A DNA stretch of 64,000 nt from Flavobacteriaceae bacterium 3519-10. GTDB lineage: Bacteria; Bacteroidota; Bacteroidia; Flavobacteriales; Weeksellaceae. Each line of letters begins with the position of its first letter. The stretch's first letter is position 1. Location: contig CP001673.1 of the NCBI GenBank assembly GCA_000023725.1, forward strand, positions 1,250,342-1,314,341, written 5' to 3'. The translations under genes were made by a program, and so were the position numbers. Shown here piece after piece: positions 7,391 to 16,608 of this stretch. Under the pieces are notes generated by a model. It was not told the DNA's origin, did not search any database, and saw only the letters and a list, made by a program, of their open reading frames with translations.

Positions 7391-9385
7391 ATGAAACTTA
7401 AACACACCATTATTGCGCTGGCTGCGCCTTTTCTTATGAATGCACAAAATGTGATGACGCCCGAAACGCTTTGGACTTTAAATAAAATCGGCGTTACCGC
7501 GGTTTCGCCGGATCAGTCGTCGCTTATTTATTCAATTGGAAAGACGGATCTAAAAACTGAGAAAAACAACAAGAAAAATTATTTCCTCAATATCGGAAAC
7601 GCGGAGTCTACGAGTTTAGATTTAGGCAAAAAAGCGCTGATTCAGTGGGATAAAAACGGAATCTACGCCAGTGAAGGTGAGACGATTTTCGTTTCAAAAG
7701 ACATGGGCAAGACCTGGACTGAGTTTTATAAAGTAGGCGATGCAGATAACATCGTAATTTCCCCGGACAGCAAAAAAATTGCGTTCAGCAAACAGGTTTT
7801 AGTTGAAAAAGTTCTTGGAAAAGACAAATATGCTGACGTTCCGAAATCTACAGCGCATATCTACACAGATCTAAACCACAGGCATTGGGATTATTTTAAT
7901 GAAGGCAAATACAACCACGTTTTTGTGGTGAATGTTAGTGAAAGTGTTGAAAATGCCAACGATTTGCTTGAAGGGAAACCCTGGGATTCACCGCAGCGAC
8001 CATTTGGCGGTGCTGAAGATTTCGTGTGGAGTCCAGATTCGTCGCAACTGCTGTACGTCACAAAACCGCTGAGCGGCGATGAATATGCACAGTCAACCAA
8101 CACCGATATATTTGCCTACGATTTGGCATCAGGTGCTACACAGAACTTAACTCAAAGCAATAAAGGTTACGATGTAGGTCCTAAATTTTCGCCGGATGGA
8201 AAGTCCCTATTATGGATGTCGATGGCGAGAGACGGTTATGAAGCAGATAAAAATGATGTAAAAATTATGGACTGGAACAGCCGAAAAGTCACAAACCTTA
8301 CACAGAACTGGGACGAAAGCGTAGCTGGAGATGTATTCTGGGCTCAGGATTCAAAAACTATTTATTTTTCAACGCCTTTTCGTGGTACGCGACAGCTGTT
8401 TTCTTTAAATCCGAGAAACGCTAGAATTCAGCAGATTACAAAAGGCGATTTCGACGTGACCGAAATCCACGCACAGACTAAAAATACGTTGTTGGTGGGC
8501 AGAACAGACATGAATCATAACACCGACCTTTTTTCTGTAGATGTGAAAAATGGGGTGATGAAGCAGGTTACAGAGGTGAACAAAGACAACTACGCCAAAA
8601 TCAGCCCGTCCAAAACCGAACTTAAAATGGTGAAAACAACGGATGGAAAAGAGATGGGCGTGTGGTTTATCTATCCGCCGAACTTCGATCCTTCGAAGAA
8701 ATATCCAACGTTACTTTACTGCCAGGGTGGACCACAATCCGCATTAACACAGACTTTCAGCACCCGTTGGAATTTTGCTTTAATGGCAGCAAACGGTTAT
8801 GTAATTGTAGCACCAAACCGCCGCGGAATGCCGGGCTGGGGCACAGAATGGAATGAGCAGATCTCGGGCGACTGGGGCGGACAGGTGATGCAGGACTACC
8901 TTGCAGCTACAGATTATGCCAAAACGCTTCCGTTTGTTGACAATGAAAGAATTGGTGCAGTTGGTGCAAGCTACGGTGGCTACAGCGTTTTCATGCTGGC
9001 CGGAATTCACGATAACCGTTTCAAAACCTTTATTGCACACGATGGACTTTTCGATATGAAATCGTGGTACGGAACCACTGAAGAACTGTTTTTCGCGAAC
9101 TGGGATTTAGGAAGACCCACCGATCTGCCGCTTCCGAAAGCGTATTCAGATTTTAATCCTTCGAATTTTGTCTCTAAATGGAACAAACCGATCATGATCA
9201 TTCAGGGCGGACTCGATTTCCGCGTAGGTTATGAACAGGGACAGCAGGCTTTTCAGGCTGCAAAACTGCATGGCTTAAAATCTAAGTTCGTGTATTTCCC
9301 GAACGAAAACCACTGGGTGCTAAACCCGCACAACGCTTTGGTTTGGCAGCGCGAATTTTTCGGCTGGCTTAAAGAAACGCTCTAG
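7391..9385 (+). CDS. Secreted S9 family prolyl-oligopeptidase-like peptidase
   Basis: 664 residues: a signal peptide ending in MNAQN, an N-terminal WD40/TolB-like beta-propeller with repeated SPD and KIAFS-type strands (about residues 40-370), and a C-terminal alpha/beta hydrolase. The nucleophile elbow is GASYGGYS with Ser near residue 528; the acid lies in QGGLDFRV and the catalytic His in NENHW. Family members remove dipeptides or acyl-amino acids in the periplasm. A TATCTTTG box at 7334-7341 with no clear -33 element is the likely promoter. A strong terminator follows. Confidence 0.94.
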   Translation: MKLKHTIIALAAPFLMNAQNVMTPETLWTLNKIGVTAVSPDQSSLIYSIGKTDLKTEKNNKKNYFLNIGNAESTSLDLGKKALIQWDKNGIYASEGETIFVSKDMGKTWTEFYKVGDADNIVISPDSKKIAFSKQVLVEKVLGKDKYADVPKSTAHIYTDLNHRHWDYFNEGKYNHVFVVNVSESVENANDLLEGKPWDSPQRPFGGAEDFVWSPDSSQLLYVTKPLSGDEYAQSTNTDIFAYDLASGATQNLTQSNKGYDVGPKFSPDGKSLLWMSMARDGYEADKNDVKIMDWNSRKVTNLTQNWDESVAGDVFWAQDSKTIYFSTPFRGTRQLFSLNPRNARIQQITKGDFDVTEIHAQTKNTLLVGRTDMNHNTDLFSVDVKNGVMKQVTEVNKDNYAKISPSKTELKMVKTTDGKEMGVWFIYPPNFDPSKKYPTLLYCQGGPQSALTQTFSTRWNFALMAANGYVIVAPNRRGMPGWGTEWNEQISGDWGGQVMQDYLAATDYAKTLPFVDNERIGAVGASYGGYSVFMLAGIHDNRFKTFIAHDGLFDMKSWYGTTEELFFANWDLGRPTDLPLPKAYSDFNPSNFVSKWNKPIMIIQGGLDFRVGYEQGQQAFQAAKLHGLKSKFVYFPNENHWVLNPHNALVWQREFFGWLKETL

Positions 9386-9404
9386 TATGTTGAATTGTAC
9401 CATA

Positions 9405-9441
9405 AAAAAATGGTTTCCGACTCTTTCGGAAACCATTTTTT
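9405..9441. terminator. Bidirectional terminator after the S9 peptidase
   Basis: TGGTTTCCGA pairs perfectly with TCGGAAACCA around loop CTCTT, flanked by A7 on the left and T6 on the right, so it can serve the converging lipoprotein gene as well. Confidence 0.92.
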
Positions 9442-9458
9442 GTTGATATAAAAGCAGG

Positions 9459-10007
9459 TTATAGCTGAACCCTAATCTTAAAGCCCGAACTCATCGACAT
9501 TGTGATTTGATCGGCTGCGGGACCGGCGGCCATCACCTCGAATATGAGTGAGTTTTGGCTGGTGCGGAAATAATTCAGCAGTTCTTCGTCCACAACCGTA
9601 AACGTGATGGTTTGCGGGTTGGTGTTATCGTAGGCGGTTGCGATCAATTTTTCGGGCTGGTTGGGTGCTTTCACATACAGTCTCGCATTTTTTATGACAT
9701 CCAGTCTGGTGTCCAGTGAAGAACTTACCCAATCGAGTTTAAGCGAATTAAGCTTTACTGATTTGAGATTGTTAATCGAATAATTGGGATTGTTTTCCTT
9801 TATTTTCGCATCCAGATTAATGTTCATCGGGATTTCAGGGGTTCGAGTATAGGTTGTCGTGCTTACACCCGCGAATGGCACCGCTAAATTAGTTGAAAAC
9901 GGCACGTCAAAAGGCGGCAGCGCATCCAGCACGGTGTTCACGATATCACGGCAGCTCGTCATAAAGAACACGGCGAGCATGCTTATAATTAATGATAGTT
10001 TTTTCAT
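9459..10007 (-). CDS. Predicted lipoprotein of unknown function
   Basis: 182 residues with a type II signal (LAVFFMTSC, Cys near residue 19). The remainder looks like a beta-sandwich, with segments PFSTNLAVPFAGVSTTTYTR, SVKLNSLKLDWVSS and an RLYVKAPNQ strand. It would be anchored in the outer or inner membrane after lipidation. I do not recognise the family, although small flavobacterial lipoproteins of this type are frequent. Transcribed alone, convergent with the S9 peptidase. Confidence 0.75.
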   Translation of the reverse strand: MKKLSLIISMLAVFFMTSCRDIVNTVLDALPPFDVPFSTNLAVPFAGVSTTTYTRTPEIPMNINLDAKIKENNPNYSINNLKSVKLNSLKLDWVSSSLDTRLDVIKNARLYVKAPNQPEKLIATAYDNTNPQTITFTVVDEELLNYFRTSQNSLIFEVMAAGPAADQITMSMSSGFKIRVQL

Positions 10008-10089
10008 AACGCAAATTTTTTTGTAGTTTTAAAACTTACATTTATCGTTCCAATCACTGTGTATCGTCTGTAAAATTTTCAAGATCCGT

Positions 10090-10578
10090 ATGGCTGAACG
10101 CATCACCTCATTTCCCCCGATTATCTCTGATACATCCAGAATTCTCATTTTAGGCTCGGCACCCGGTATAAAATCGCTTCAGATGCAGCAGTATTATGCT
10201 CACCCGCAAAACCAGTTCTGGAAGATCCTGTTTCATTTGTTTGATGAAGAATATGCGGTTGATTATGATATTCGGAAAGCACTGCTTTTTAAAAACCATA
10301 TCGCACTGTGGGACGTAATCGATTCTTGTGAGCGTGAGGGAAGTTCTGATGCGAAAATCCGGAATGAGGAACACAACGATGTTCTTCAGCTTGTGACCGA
10401 TTTCCCGAACATCACCGCGATTTTCAGCAACGGGCAGAAATCATCGAAAGAAGCGCGCAAAATGTTAGGGGCAGAAAGCCAGATTCCGTTTCATGTTCTG
10501 CCGTCCACAAGCCCGCTGCACACCATACCATTCAATAAAAAACTCGAAGCCTGGAAAATCCTCAAACACTATTTATGA
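10090..10578 (+). CDS. DNA-deoxyinosine (hypoxanthine) glycosylase, UDG superfamily
   Basis: 162 residues with the signature of family 6 uracil-DNA-glycosylase-like enzymes: ILGSAPGIKSLQMQQYYAHP followed by NQFWK, then LWDVIDSCEREGSSDAKIRN and the C-terminal loop LPSTSPLHT. Family 6 enzymes excise deaminated adenine (hypoxanthine) from DNA. The Asn in the SSDAKIRN segment is the family's usual catalytic position, a point I take from knowledge of the family. It overlaps the next gene by 4 bp (ATGA), so the two are translationally coupled. Confidence 0.88.
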   Translation: MAERITSFPPIISDTSRILILGSAPGIKSLQMQQYYAHPQNQFWKILFHLFDEEYAVDYDIRKALLFKNHIALWDVIDSCEREGSSDAKIRNEEHNDVLQLVTDFPNITAIFSNGQKSSKEARKMLGAESQIPFHVLPSTSPLHTIPFNKKLEAWKILKHYL

Positions 10579-11216
10579 AAAAAACTATACTTATTGCCTG
10601 TCTGCTTTGCACTGTTTATGCTGCTGCACAGACCTACGCATTTGATTTCGTTACCAAATACGCCCTGAATGCGAAAGATGATAAGCGCCAGGAATCTGTA
10701 GTATATTTTAATTCAGACGATTTCAGTTATAATCTTCGTTTGCAAAAATTTCCTGACCGGTTCCGCGCCATTTTAATCGACGAAGACGAAAAAACCGCGC
10801 ACCGTTTCGATGTTGCTGAATCGAGAATAAAAGGGGAGATCGTTTTTAGCTTCACTTATACGGATTCGTTCAAACTGAATGGCACCATTAAAACCTACAG
10901 CCGAAACGAAGTCAGTGAGATTCCGGGTAATCCAAAACAGGTTTTAATGAAGGTTTACCATTCGAAAAGGGCTAAAAAACCTTCCCATGAACATTTGCTG
11001 ACACTTCAACCCGCCAATAAGAATCTTTTCGCCATGTACAGTATCAGCCGGTCCCATGCGCCATTTAGCCTGATGAATAAATCTGTAGATTATCCCGGAA
11101 ACTACATCGTCGTCCGCGACGAAATAACCGAGGGTAAAGTAAAGTGTGAGTTAGTTCTGGAAGAGCACCGCAATGTAGAACTGGTTCTGAATTTACCGAA
11201 AAAGCTGAATTTTTAG
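10575..11216 (+). CDS. Exported protein of unknown function
   Basis: 213 residues with a clear signal peptide (MKKTILIACLLCTVYAAAQ). The mature part is predicted beta-rich: VVYFNSDDFSYNLRLQKF, then strands around AHRFDVAESRIKGEIVFSFT and a C-terminal hydrophobic strand NVELVLNLPK. No family recognised. The start overlaps the glycosylase stop, which indicates co-expression but not a shared function. Its own stop lies only about 17 bp before the queA promoter, and no terminator is seen. Confidence 0.75.
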   Translation: MKKTILIACLLCTVYAAAQTYAFDFVTKYALNAKDDKRQESVVYFNSDDFSYNLRLQKFPDRFRAILIDEDEKTAHRFDVAESRIKGEIVFSFTYTDSFKLNGTIKTYSRNEVSEIPGNPKQVLMKVYHSKRAKKPSHEHLLTLQPANKNLFAMYSISRSHAPFSLMNKSVDYPGNYIVVRDEITEGKVKCELVLEEHRNVELVLNLPKKLNF

Positions 11217-11232
11217 GTAAGAAACCAAACAT

Positions 11233-11263
11233 TTGACTTTCCCTTTTCAAAACCGTATCTTTG
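11233..11263 (+). promoter_or_regulatory. queA promoter and 5' hairpin
   Basis: TTG at 11233-11235, 20-bp spacer and TATCTTTG at 11256-11263 make a textbook Bacteroidota promoter. Just downstream CCGAAAA (11268-11274) can pair with TTTTCGG (11281-11287) in the untranslated leader. Confidence 0.85.
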
Positions 11264-11316
11264 CAGTCCGAAAATTTCGTTTTTCGGGCTTTAATTTTTA
11301 AACCGTAATTTAAAAA

Positions 11317-12366
11317 ATGAAAACATCCGATTTTAACTTCCACCTGCCGGAAGAACTTCTGGCCGAACATCCTTCTGAACACAGAGACGACGCAAAACTC
11401 ATGGTTTTAGACCGTAAGACGCAAACCATCGAGCATAAAACTTTTAAAGATGTTGTTGATTATTTCGACGAAAAAGATCTTTTTATCTTCAACAATACCA
11501 AAGTTTTCCCGGCAAGACTTTACGGAAATAAAGAAAAAACAGGCGCCAAAATTGAAGTTTTCCTTTTGAGGGAACTCGATAAAGAAACCCGCGTTTGGGA
11601 CGTGTTGGTGGATCCTGCCAGAAAAATAAGAATTGGTAACAAACTGTTCTTCACCGAGGACGAATCTTTGGTGGCAGAAGTTATTGATAATACCACTTCC
11701 AGAGGCCGTACTTTAAGATTCCTGTACGACGGATCTTACGAAGAATTCCGCACTAAACTGAAAGAACTCGGCGAAACGCCACTTCCGAAATACATCAAAA
11801 GAGACGTAGAACCTGAAGATGCAGAGCGTTACCAGACGATTTATGCAAAACATGAAGGCGCTGTCGCAGCTCCAACCGCAGGTTTACACTTCTCCAGACA
11901 TCTGATGAAGAAACTCGAAATTAAAGGAATTGATTTCGCTGAAGTTACGCTTCACGTTGGCCTTGGAACCTTCAACCCAATTGAAGTTGAAGATTTAAGC
12001 AAACATAAAATGGAATCTGAAGAAGCGATTATTGATCAGCTTAACGCCGATATCATCAATAAAGCGGTGGCCGAACAGAGAAGAGTTTGCGCGGTGGGAA
12101 CTACCACGATGCGTGCTCTGGAAACTTCGGTTTCATCAAACAAAAAAATCGGACCTTACCACGGCTGGACAAATAAATTCATTTTTCCGCCGCACGATTT
12201 TGGAGTTGCAAATGCAATGATTACGAACTTCCACACGCCAAAATCAACCTTATTGATGATGATCGCGGCTTTTGCAGGCAAAGATTTCCTTATGCACGCC
12301 TATGAAGAAGCAATCAAGAATGAATATAAGTTTTATTCTTACGGTGACGCGATGCTGATCCTGTAA
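11317..12366 (+). CDS. queA: S-adenosylmethionine:tRNA ribosyltransferase-isomerase
   Basis: 349 residues, the normal length. QueA moves the ribosyl part of SAM onto preQ1 at the wobble base of tRNAs with GUN anticodons, giving epoxyqueuosine. Family segments seen: [20 protein letters not shown] at the start, [34 protein letters not shown] and [12 protein letters not shown]. It is preceded by a strong promoter. No other queuosine gene is in the window. Confidence 0.97.
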   Translation: MKTSDFNFHLPEELLAEHPSEHRDDAKLMVLDRKTQTIEHKTFKDVVDYFDEKDLFIFNNTKVFPARLYGNKEKTGAKIEVFLLRELDKETRVWDVLVDPARKIRIGNKLFFTEDESLVAEVIDNTTSRGRTLRFLYDGSYEEFRTKLKELGETPLPKYIKRDVEPEDAERYQTIYAKHEGAVAAPTAGLHFSRHLMKKLEIKGIDFAEVTLHVGLGTFNPIEVEDLSKHKMESEEAIIDQLNADIINKAVAEQRRVCAVGTTTMRALETSVSSNKKIGPYHGWTNKFIFPPHDFGVANAMITNFHTPKSTLLMMIAAFAGKDFLMHAYEEAIKNEYKFYSYGDAMLIL

Positions 12367-12369
12367 GAG

Positions 12370-12426
12370 GCAAGGAAAAAGTAAAAAGTAAAAAGTAAAA
12401 AGTAAAAAGAGCCAGGTGAGCGGCAG
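12370..12426 (+). repeat. Left low-complexity repeat flanking the first four-helix-bundle gene
   Basis: Tandem copies of a 7-mer (GTAAAAA) lead into AAGAGCCAGGTGAGCGGCAG. A related sequence occurs in inverted orientation on the other side of the gene at 12823-12870. Confidence 0.7.
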
Positions 12427-12461
12427 AATCATTTAAAGTTTTAATTTTATTTAAATTTTAA

Positions 12462-12812
12462 ATGATGAAAAGTAATGATTTATTAGACAGAACATTTTGG
12501 TTCGGGGTAAACTCATTGAAGTTTTTAAGAAAGCTTCCTGATGATGCCGAATACAAATTGATTCGTTTCCAGTTAGGGAAATCTGCTATATCACTTGGCG
12601 CTAATTACGAAGAATCTCAGGCTGGTTCATCCAGAGCTGACTTCAAAAATAAAGTGAAAATTTCTTTGCGGGAAGCACGAGAATCTAACTATTGGCTTAG
12701 AATAATAAAGGCTCTTCAGGAAAGTCCTAACGGGGAATTAGAAGGACTTGTGAAAGAAAGTAACGAATTAAAAAATATATTTGGAGCAATCGTAAATAAC
12801 ACAAAACTCTAA
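12462..12812 (+). CDS. Four-helix-bundle protein (23S rRNA intervening-sequence type)
   Basis: 116 residues of the small S23/IVP family: LLDRTFWFGVNSLKFLRKLP, then QLGKSAISLGANYEESQAGS, and FKNKVKISLREARESNYWLR in helix three. The proteins form pentameric four-helix bundles; the family is known from open frames in rRNA intervening sequences and as the accessory protein of diversity-generating retroelements, but most free-standing copies are uncharacterised. Here it sits between queA and rlmN, flanked by low-complexity repeats in inverted orientation. A second family member lies at 23013-23366. Confidence 0.9.
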   Translation: MMKSNDLLDRTFWFGVNSLKFLRKLPDDAEYKLIRFQLGKSAISLGANYEESQAGSSRADFKNKVKISLREARESNYWLRIIKALQESPNGELEGLVKESNELKNIFGAIVNNTKL

Positions 12813-12822
12813 TTAGTTTCAC

Positions 12823-12870
12823 TGACAGCAGGCAGATTACTTGGCTCTTTTAACTTTTTACCTGGCTCTT
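12823..12870 (-). repeat. Right low-complexity repeat, inverted relative to 12370-12426
   Basis: Read on the minus strand this contains GTAAAAAGTTAAAAGAGCCA, which matches GTAAAAAGTAAAAAGAGCCA on the left side, then a diverged GC-containing tail. Together the two form imperfect inverted repeats around the four-helix-bundle gene. Confidence 0.65.
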
Positions 12871-12882
12871 GATATTAATACA

Positions 12883-13917
12883 ATGAAGGACATCCGCACC
12901 TTATCTCTCGAAGAATTACAGAACTATTTCGTTACGCTTGGCGAAAAGCCTTTCCGTGCCAAACAGGTTTATGAATGGCTGTGGAGCAAAAACCTGCATT
13001 CCATCGACGAGATGACCAATCTTTCGAAAGATTTAAGAGAGAAAATTGCTCAGGAATATACGATCAATCCCATTTCGGTAGATCAGCTTCAGAAATCTTC
13101 GGACGGAACCATAAAAAACGGCGTAAAATTACACGACGGTTTGTTGGTTGAATCTGTATTAATTCCAACTGAAACCCGTACTACAGCTTGCGTTTCTTCA
13201 CAAGTTGGATGCTCGCTGAACTGCGAATTCTGTGCAACCGCGCGTCTGAAAAGAATGCGTAACCTTGAAGTTGCCGAAATTGTAGACCAAGTAGCGCTGA
13301 TCGACAGACAAAGTAAGATGTACTTTGACCGGCCGCTCTCGAACATTGTGTTCATGGGCATGGGCGAACCGATGATGAACTACAAAAACGTTGTGGAAGC
13401 CATCAGGAAAATCACGGCCCCGGACGGTTTGGGCATGGCACCCCGCAGGATTACCGTTTCTACCTCGGGAATCCCGAAGATGATTAAGATGCTGGCTGAT
13501 GAAAACCTGCGCGTAAATTTAGCACTGTCACTTCATTCGGCGATTGAAAAAACGCGGAACGAGATTATGCCGTTTTCGGATAGGTTTCCGCTGACGGATA
13601 TTATGGATTCGCTGAAGCACTGGTACGAAAAGACCGGTAATATCGTCACTTTCGAGTATTGCGTGTGGAAAGGAATTAATGACGAAGACGAAGACATCAA
13701 AGCGCTGATCCGCTACTGTAAGCAGATCCCGTGTAAAGTTAACCTTATACAGTACAACCCAATCGGCGACGGCAAGTACGACCGCTGTAACAAAGCAGCC
13801 GAAGAAAACTATGTACGCCAACTCGAAAACGCGGGTATTACGGTGCTCATTCGAAGGAGCCGTGGCGGCGACATTGATGCGGCCTGCGGCCAGCTGGCCA
13901 ACAAATCCAGCGAATAA
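12883..13917 (+). CDS. rlmN: 23S rRNA (adenine2503-C2)/tRNA (A37) methyltransferase
   Basis: 344 residues of the radical-SAM methyltransferase RlmN. The cluster-binding motif is CEFCATAR within GCSLNCEFCATA, followed by the FMGMGEPMMNY loop that binds SAM and the AALSLHS-like segment NLALSLHSAIEKTRNEIMP. The methyl-carrying Cys is expected in RRSRGGDIDAACGQL near the C-terminus and is present. Start chosen at ATG 12883; the frame is open upstream to a TTG at 12841, but that stretch belongs to the flanking repeat. Its stop overlaps the next start (TAATG). Confidence 0.97.
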   Translation: MKDIRTLSLEELQNYFVTLGEKPFRAKQVYEWLWSKNLHSIDEMTNLSKDLREKIAQEYTINPISVDQLQKSSDGTIKNGVKLHDGLLVESVLIPTETRTTACVSSQVGCSLNCEFCATARLKRMRNLEVAEIVDQVALIDRQSKMYFDRPLSNIVFMGMGEPMMNYKNVVEAIRKITAPDGLGMAPRRITVSTSGIPKMIKMLADENLRVNLALSLHSAIEKTRNEIMPFSDRFPLTDIMDSLKHWYEKTGNIVTFEYCVWKGINDEDEDIKALIRYCKQIPCKVNLIQYNPIGDGKYDRCNKAAEENYVRQLENAGITVLIRRSRGGDIDAACGQLANKSSE

Positions 13918-14633
13918 TGTTCTCGCACAAAGGAAAGTCACGAACCGACAGTCATAACCTCGGAATCGCCTCGATACTGGGATTTGTAGCGGGTATGGTA
14001 AATATAGTCGGCTTTCTTGCGGTACATAAACTCACCACCAATGTAACAGGGCATTTCGCCTATTTTGTGGATGCAGCTCTTGGGCAGAACTTCCGCAACG
14101 TATTCTACGTTGGATTCTACATTTTCTCATTCTTTCTCGGCGCGTTTTTTTCGAGCATTGTCGTGCAGATTTATCTTCGCCGCCGCGAAAACCTTATGTA
14201 CGTGATTCCCACCATCGTTGAGGCACTGATTCTTGCGTGCATCGCATTTTTCGGTGAATATCTGATTGAGGCGAATCCTTCGGTCATTGCATTTAGCCTG
14301 CTGTTTGCGATGGGAATGCAGAACGCGCTTGTTACCAGTATTTCAAAAGCTGTGGTGCGCACAACGCATCTCACGGGTCTTTTCACCGATATGGGCATCG
14401 AGTTTGCCCAGCTGTTTTTCTATAAGAGCCACGCACACCGCAACAAGCTCTTCAAATCGATACGCCTGCGCCTCACAATCATCTGGATGTTTTTTGGAGG
14501 TGGAGTAGCCGGTGGAATTCTCTACGGTTATTTCGGGATTAAAACTTTGCTTTTTGCCACATCAATTTTACTTTTAGGACTTGTTTATGATTTTCTTAAA
14601 GTCCGGTTATCACTGCTAAGACATAAAATATAA
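13917..14633 (+). CDS. DUF1275 (YoaK-like) membrane protein
   Basis: 238 residues with about six membrane helices. The family signature appears as GFVAGMVNIVGFLAVHKLTT and NVTGHFAYF near the N-terminus, LLFAMGMQNALVT, and ISKAVVRTTHLTGLFTDMG further on. Family members are integral membrane proteins of unknown transport or signalling role. Start and stop each overlap the neighbouring gene by one base (TAATG on both sides), so rlmN, this gene and the next are translated as a coupled unit. Confidence 0.9.
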   Translation: MFSHKGKSRTDSHNLGIASILGFVAGMVNIVGFLAVHKLTTNVTGHFAYFVDAALGQNFRNVFYVGFYIFSFFLGAFFSSIVVQIYLRRRENLMYVIPTIVEALILACIAFFGEYLIEANPSVIAFSLLFAMGMQNALVTSISKAVVRTTHLTGLFTDMGIEFAQLFFYKSHAHRNKLFKSIRLRLTIIWMFFGGGVAGGILYGYFGIKTLLFATSILLLGLVYDFLKVRLSLLRHKI

Positions 14634-15514
14634 TGATCAGATTACTATTTCTTCTGCCACTGCTTTTCGTGCAGACCATTACGGCTCAACAGGCTGAGAT
14701 TTTCAAACTTAAAAAATACGGAAGCGCTGTTTTTTCGGATTCTTTAAAAGAAAATTCGGGTCTGACTTTCTTCAACGGTAAACTCTACACCTTTAATGAT
14801 GGTGGCAATTCCTCTGAAATTTTTCAGATCAATCCGCAATCGGCAAAGATTGAAAAGACAGTTCCAACAAATCTCACAAACATCGATTGGGAGGCAGCTG
14901 CCAGTGACGGTGAAAATATTTATATTGGCGAAATCGGCAATAATGCGGGTATGCGAAAAGACCTCAAAATCTATAAAATACCTATTGACACGCTGGCAGA
15001 TTCTGCAAATCTGACGAAAATTATTGAAATCCCGTTTTTCTACCCTGAGCAGAACGATTTCAGCAAACGTAACATTAACAACGACTTCGATTCGGAAGCC
15101 ATGATTTTCTTTGACGGCAAAATACATCTTTTCACCAAAGAATGGGTTTCAAAAGCTACGAGCCACTACGTGATCGATCCAAATATTTTAGAAAACCAAC
15201 CTGCGAAGAAAATTGAAGAGTTCCCGACAGGATATGTGGTAACCGACGCTGAATATTTTAAGGGAAAACTCTACCTTATCGGCTACACAAAGAAAACCGA
15301 GGTGTTTCTTACGATCTTTGAAGAGTCTGATCCGGGAATATTCTTCAGTAAAAAACCTGAGAAATATTATCTGGGCAGTTCGGTTAAAGTCGGACAGATC
15401 GAAGGAATAGCGGTGGATGACAGCGGTATCTATATTTCGGGAGAGCAGTTCGTGAATCCATTGGGCAAAGCCAAGCCGCGCCTTTATTTTGTACCACACG
15501 GAAAGTTCAGATAG
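14633..15514 (+). CDS. Exported protein, probable beta-propeller
   Basis: 293 residues with signal peptide MIRLLFLLPLLFVQTITAQQ. Repeated strand-loop units (SGLTFFNGKLYTFNDGGNSS, IDWEAAASDGENIYIGEIGN, DFDSEAMIFFDGKIHLFTKE, GYVVTDAEYFKGKLYLIGYT, IEGIAVDDSGIYISGEQF) look like five or six blades of a propeller, each with a DGE/NGK-type turn. I cannot assign a substrate. Coupled by a TAATG overlap to the DUF1275 gene. Confidence 0.75.
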   Translation: MIRLLFLLPLLFVQTITAQQAEIFKLKKYGSAVFSDSLKENSGLTFFNGKLYTFNDGGNSSEIFQINPQSAKIEKTVPTNLTNIDWEAAASDGENIYIGEIGNNAGMRKDLKIYKIPIDTLADSANLTKIIEIPFFYPEQNDFSKRNINNDFDSEAMIFFDGKIHLFTKEWVSKATSHYVIDPNILENQPAKKIEEFPTGYVVTDAEYFKGKLYLIGYTKKTEVFLTIFEESDPGIFFSKKPEKYYLGSSVKVGQIEGIAVDDSGIYISGEQFVNPLGKAKPRLYFVPHGKFR

Positions 15515-15581
15515 AAATCCGGCAGCACTAACCGGACTCATTTATTGAATCAAAAAACTTCGCGACTGCGCGGAATTTAGC

Positions 15582-15589
15582 TATATTTG
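15582..15589 (+). promoter_or_regulatory. -7 promoter box before the polyprenyl synthase gene
   Basis: TATATTTG matches the TAnnTTTG box exactly and lies 39 bp before the start codon. A good TTG element at the right distance is not seen. Confidence 0.5.
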
Positions 15590-15628
15590 TGATCATTTTC
15601 ACCCATCAATTCTCTCATTTATCTGTAC

Positions 15629-16606
15629 GTGGCCAATACCGTAGACGAAATTAAAGTTCCGATTAACGATGAAATGAAACTTTTCGAGCAGAAGTTTTAC
15701 GAATCGATGCAAAGCAATGTGCCGCTTTTAGATAAAGTCACGCGCTTTATTGTAACGACCAAAGGTAAGCAGATGCGCCCGATGTTCGTGTTTCTGTGCG
15801 CGAAACTGGTTGGAAGCGTAACCGATAAAACCTTCCGTGGCGCGTCGATGATTGAGCTGATCCATACCGCAACACTCGTGCATGATGATGTGGTTGACGA
15901 AAGTTTCAAACGGCGTAATTTCTTTTCGATCAATGCTTTATGGAAAAACAAGATTGCCGTTTTGGTCGGCGATTATCTGCTGTCGAAAGCGGTTCTGCTG
16001 TCAACGGACCATAAAGATTATGATTTGCTGGCGGTGATATCGCGTACCATCCGTGAAATGGCTGAAGGCGAATTGCTGCAGTTGGAGAAAGCCCGTAAAC
16101 TCGATATTACCGAAGAGGTCTACTATGAAATAATCCGGCAGAAAACAGCGACACTGATTGCCGCGTGCTGCGAAATCGGTGTGCGTTCGAACAGCGATGA
16201 TGAAGTTTTAGCAGCAAAAATGATGGAATTCGGTACACTTACCGGCATGGCCTTCCAGATTAAAGACGACCTTTTCGATTATCTTACTTCAAATTTCATC
16301 GGGAAACCCGTCGGAATTGATATTAAGGAACAGAAAATGACGCTTCCGCTGATTTATACATTAAAAAATGCAGCCGAAAAAGACCGCAAATATTTCCTGA
16401 ATATTATCCGCCGTCACAACACCGATACGAAGCGTGTAAAAGAACTCATCGCGTTCGTAAAATCGTCGGGCGGACTGGATTATGCGATTGGAGTAATGAA
16501 AGATTATCAGCACAGAGCAAAACTGATTCTTGATGAATTTCCTGATTCTGAAGCGAAGCGCTCGCTTCACCTCATGCTTGATTACGTGATCGAACGCAAA
16601 TTTTAA
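15629..16606 (+). CDS. Long-chain polyprenyl diphosphate synthase
   Basis: 325 residues of the trans-isoprenyl diphosphate synthase family. First Asp-rich motif is LVHDDVVDE, second is IKDDLFDYL; KGKQMRPMFVFL supplies the allylic-phosphate-binding Lys and Arg. It would extend farnesyl or geranylgeranyl diphosphate to the side chain of menaquinone. The start is GTG at 15629 (MANTVDEIKVPINDEMKLFE), the usual family start. Neighbours give no further hint about chain length, so an ispB-like role is likely but not certain. Confidence 0.93.
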   Translation: MANTVDEIKVPINDEMKLFEQKFYESMQSNVPLLDKVTRFIVTTKGKQMRPMFVFLCAKLVGSVTDKTFRGASMIELIHTATLVHDDVVDESFKRRNFFSINALWKNKIAVLVGDYLLSKAVLLSTDHKDYDLLAVISRTIREMAEGELLQLEKARKLDITEEVYYEIIRQKTATLIAACCEIGVRSNSDDEVLAAKMMEFGTLTGMAFQIKDDLFDYLTSNFIGKPVGIDIKEQKMTLPLIYTLKNAAEKDRKYFLNIIRRHNTDTKRVKELIAFVKSSGGLDYAIGVMKDYQHRAKLILDEFPDSEAKRSLHLMLDYVIERKF

Positions 16607-16608
16607 GC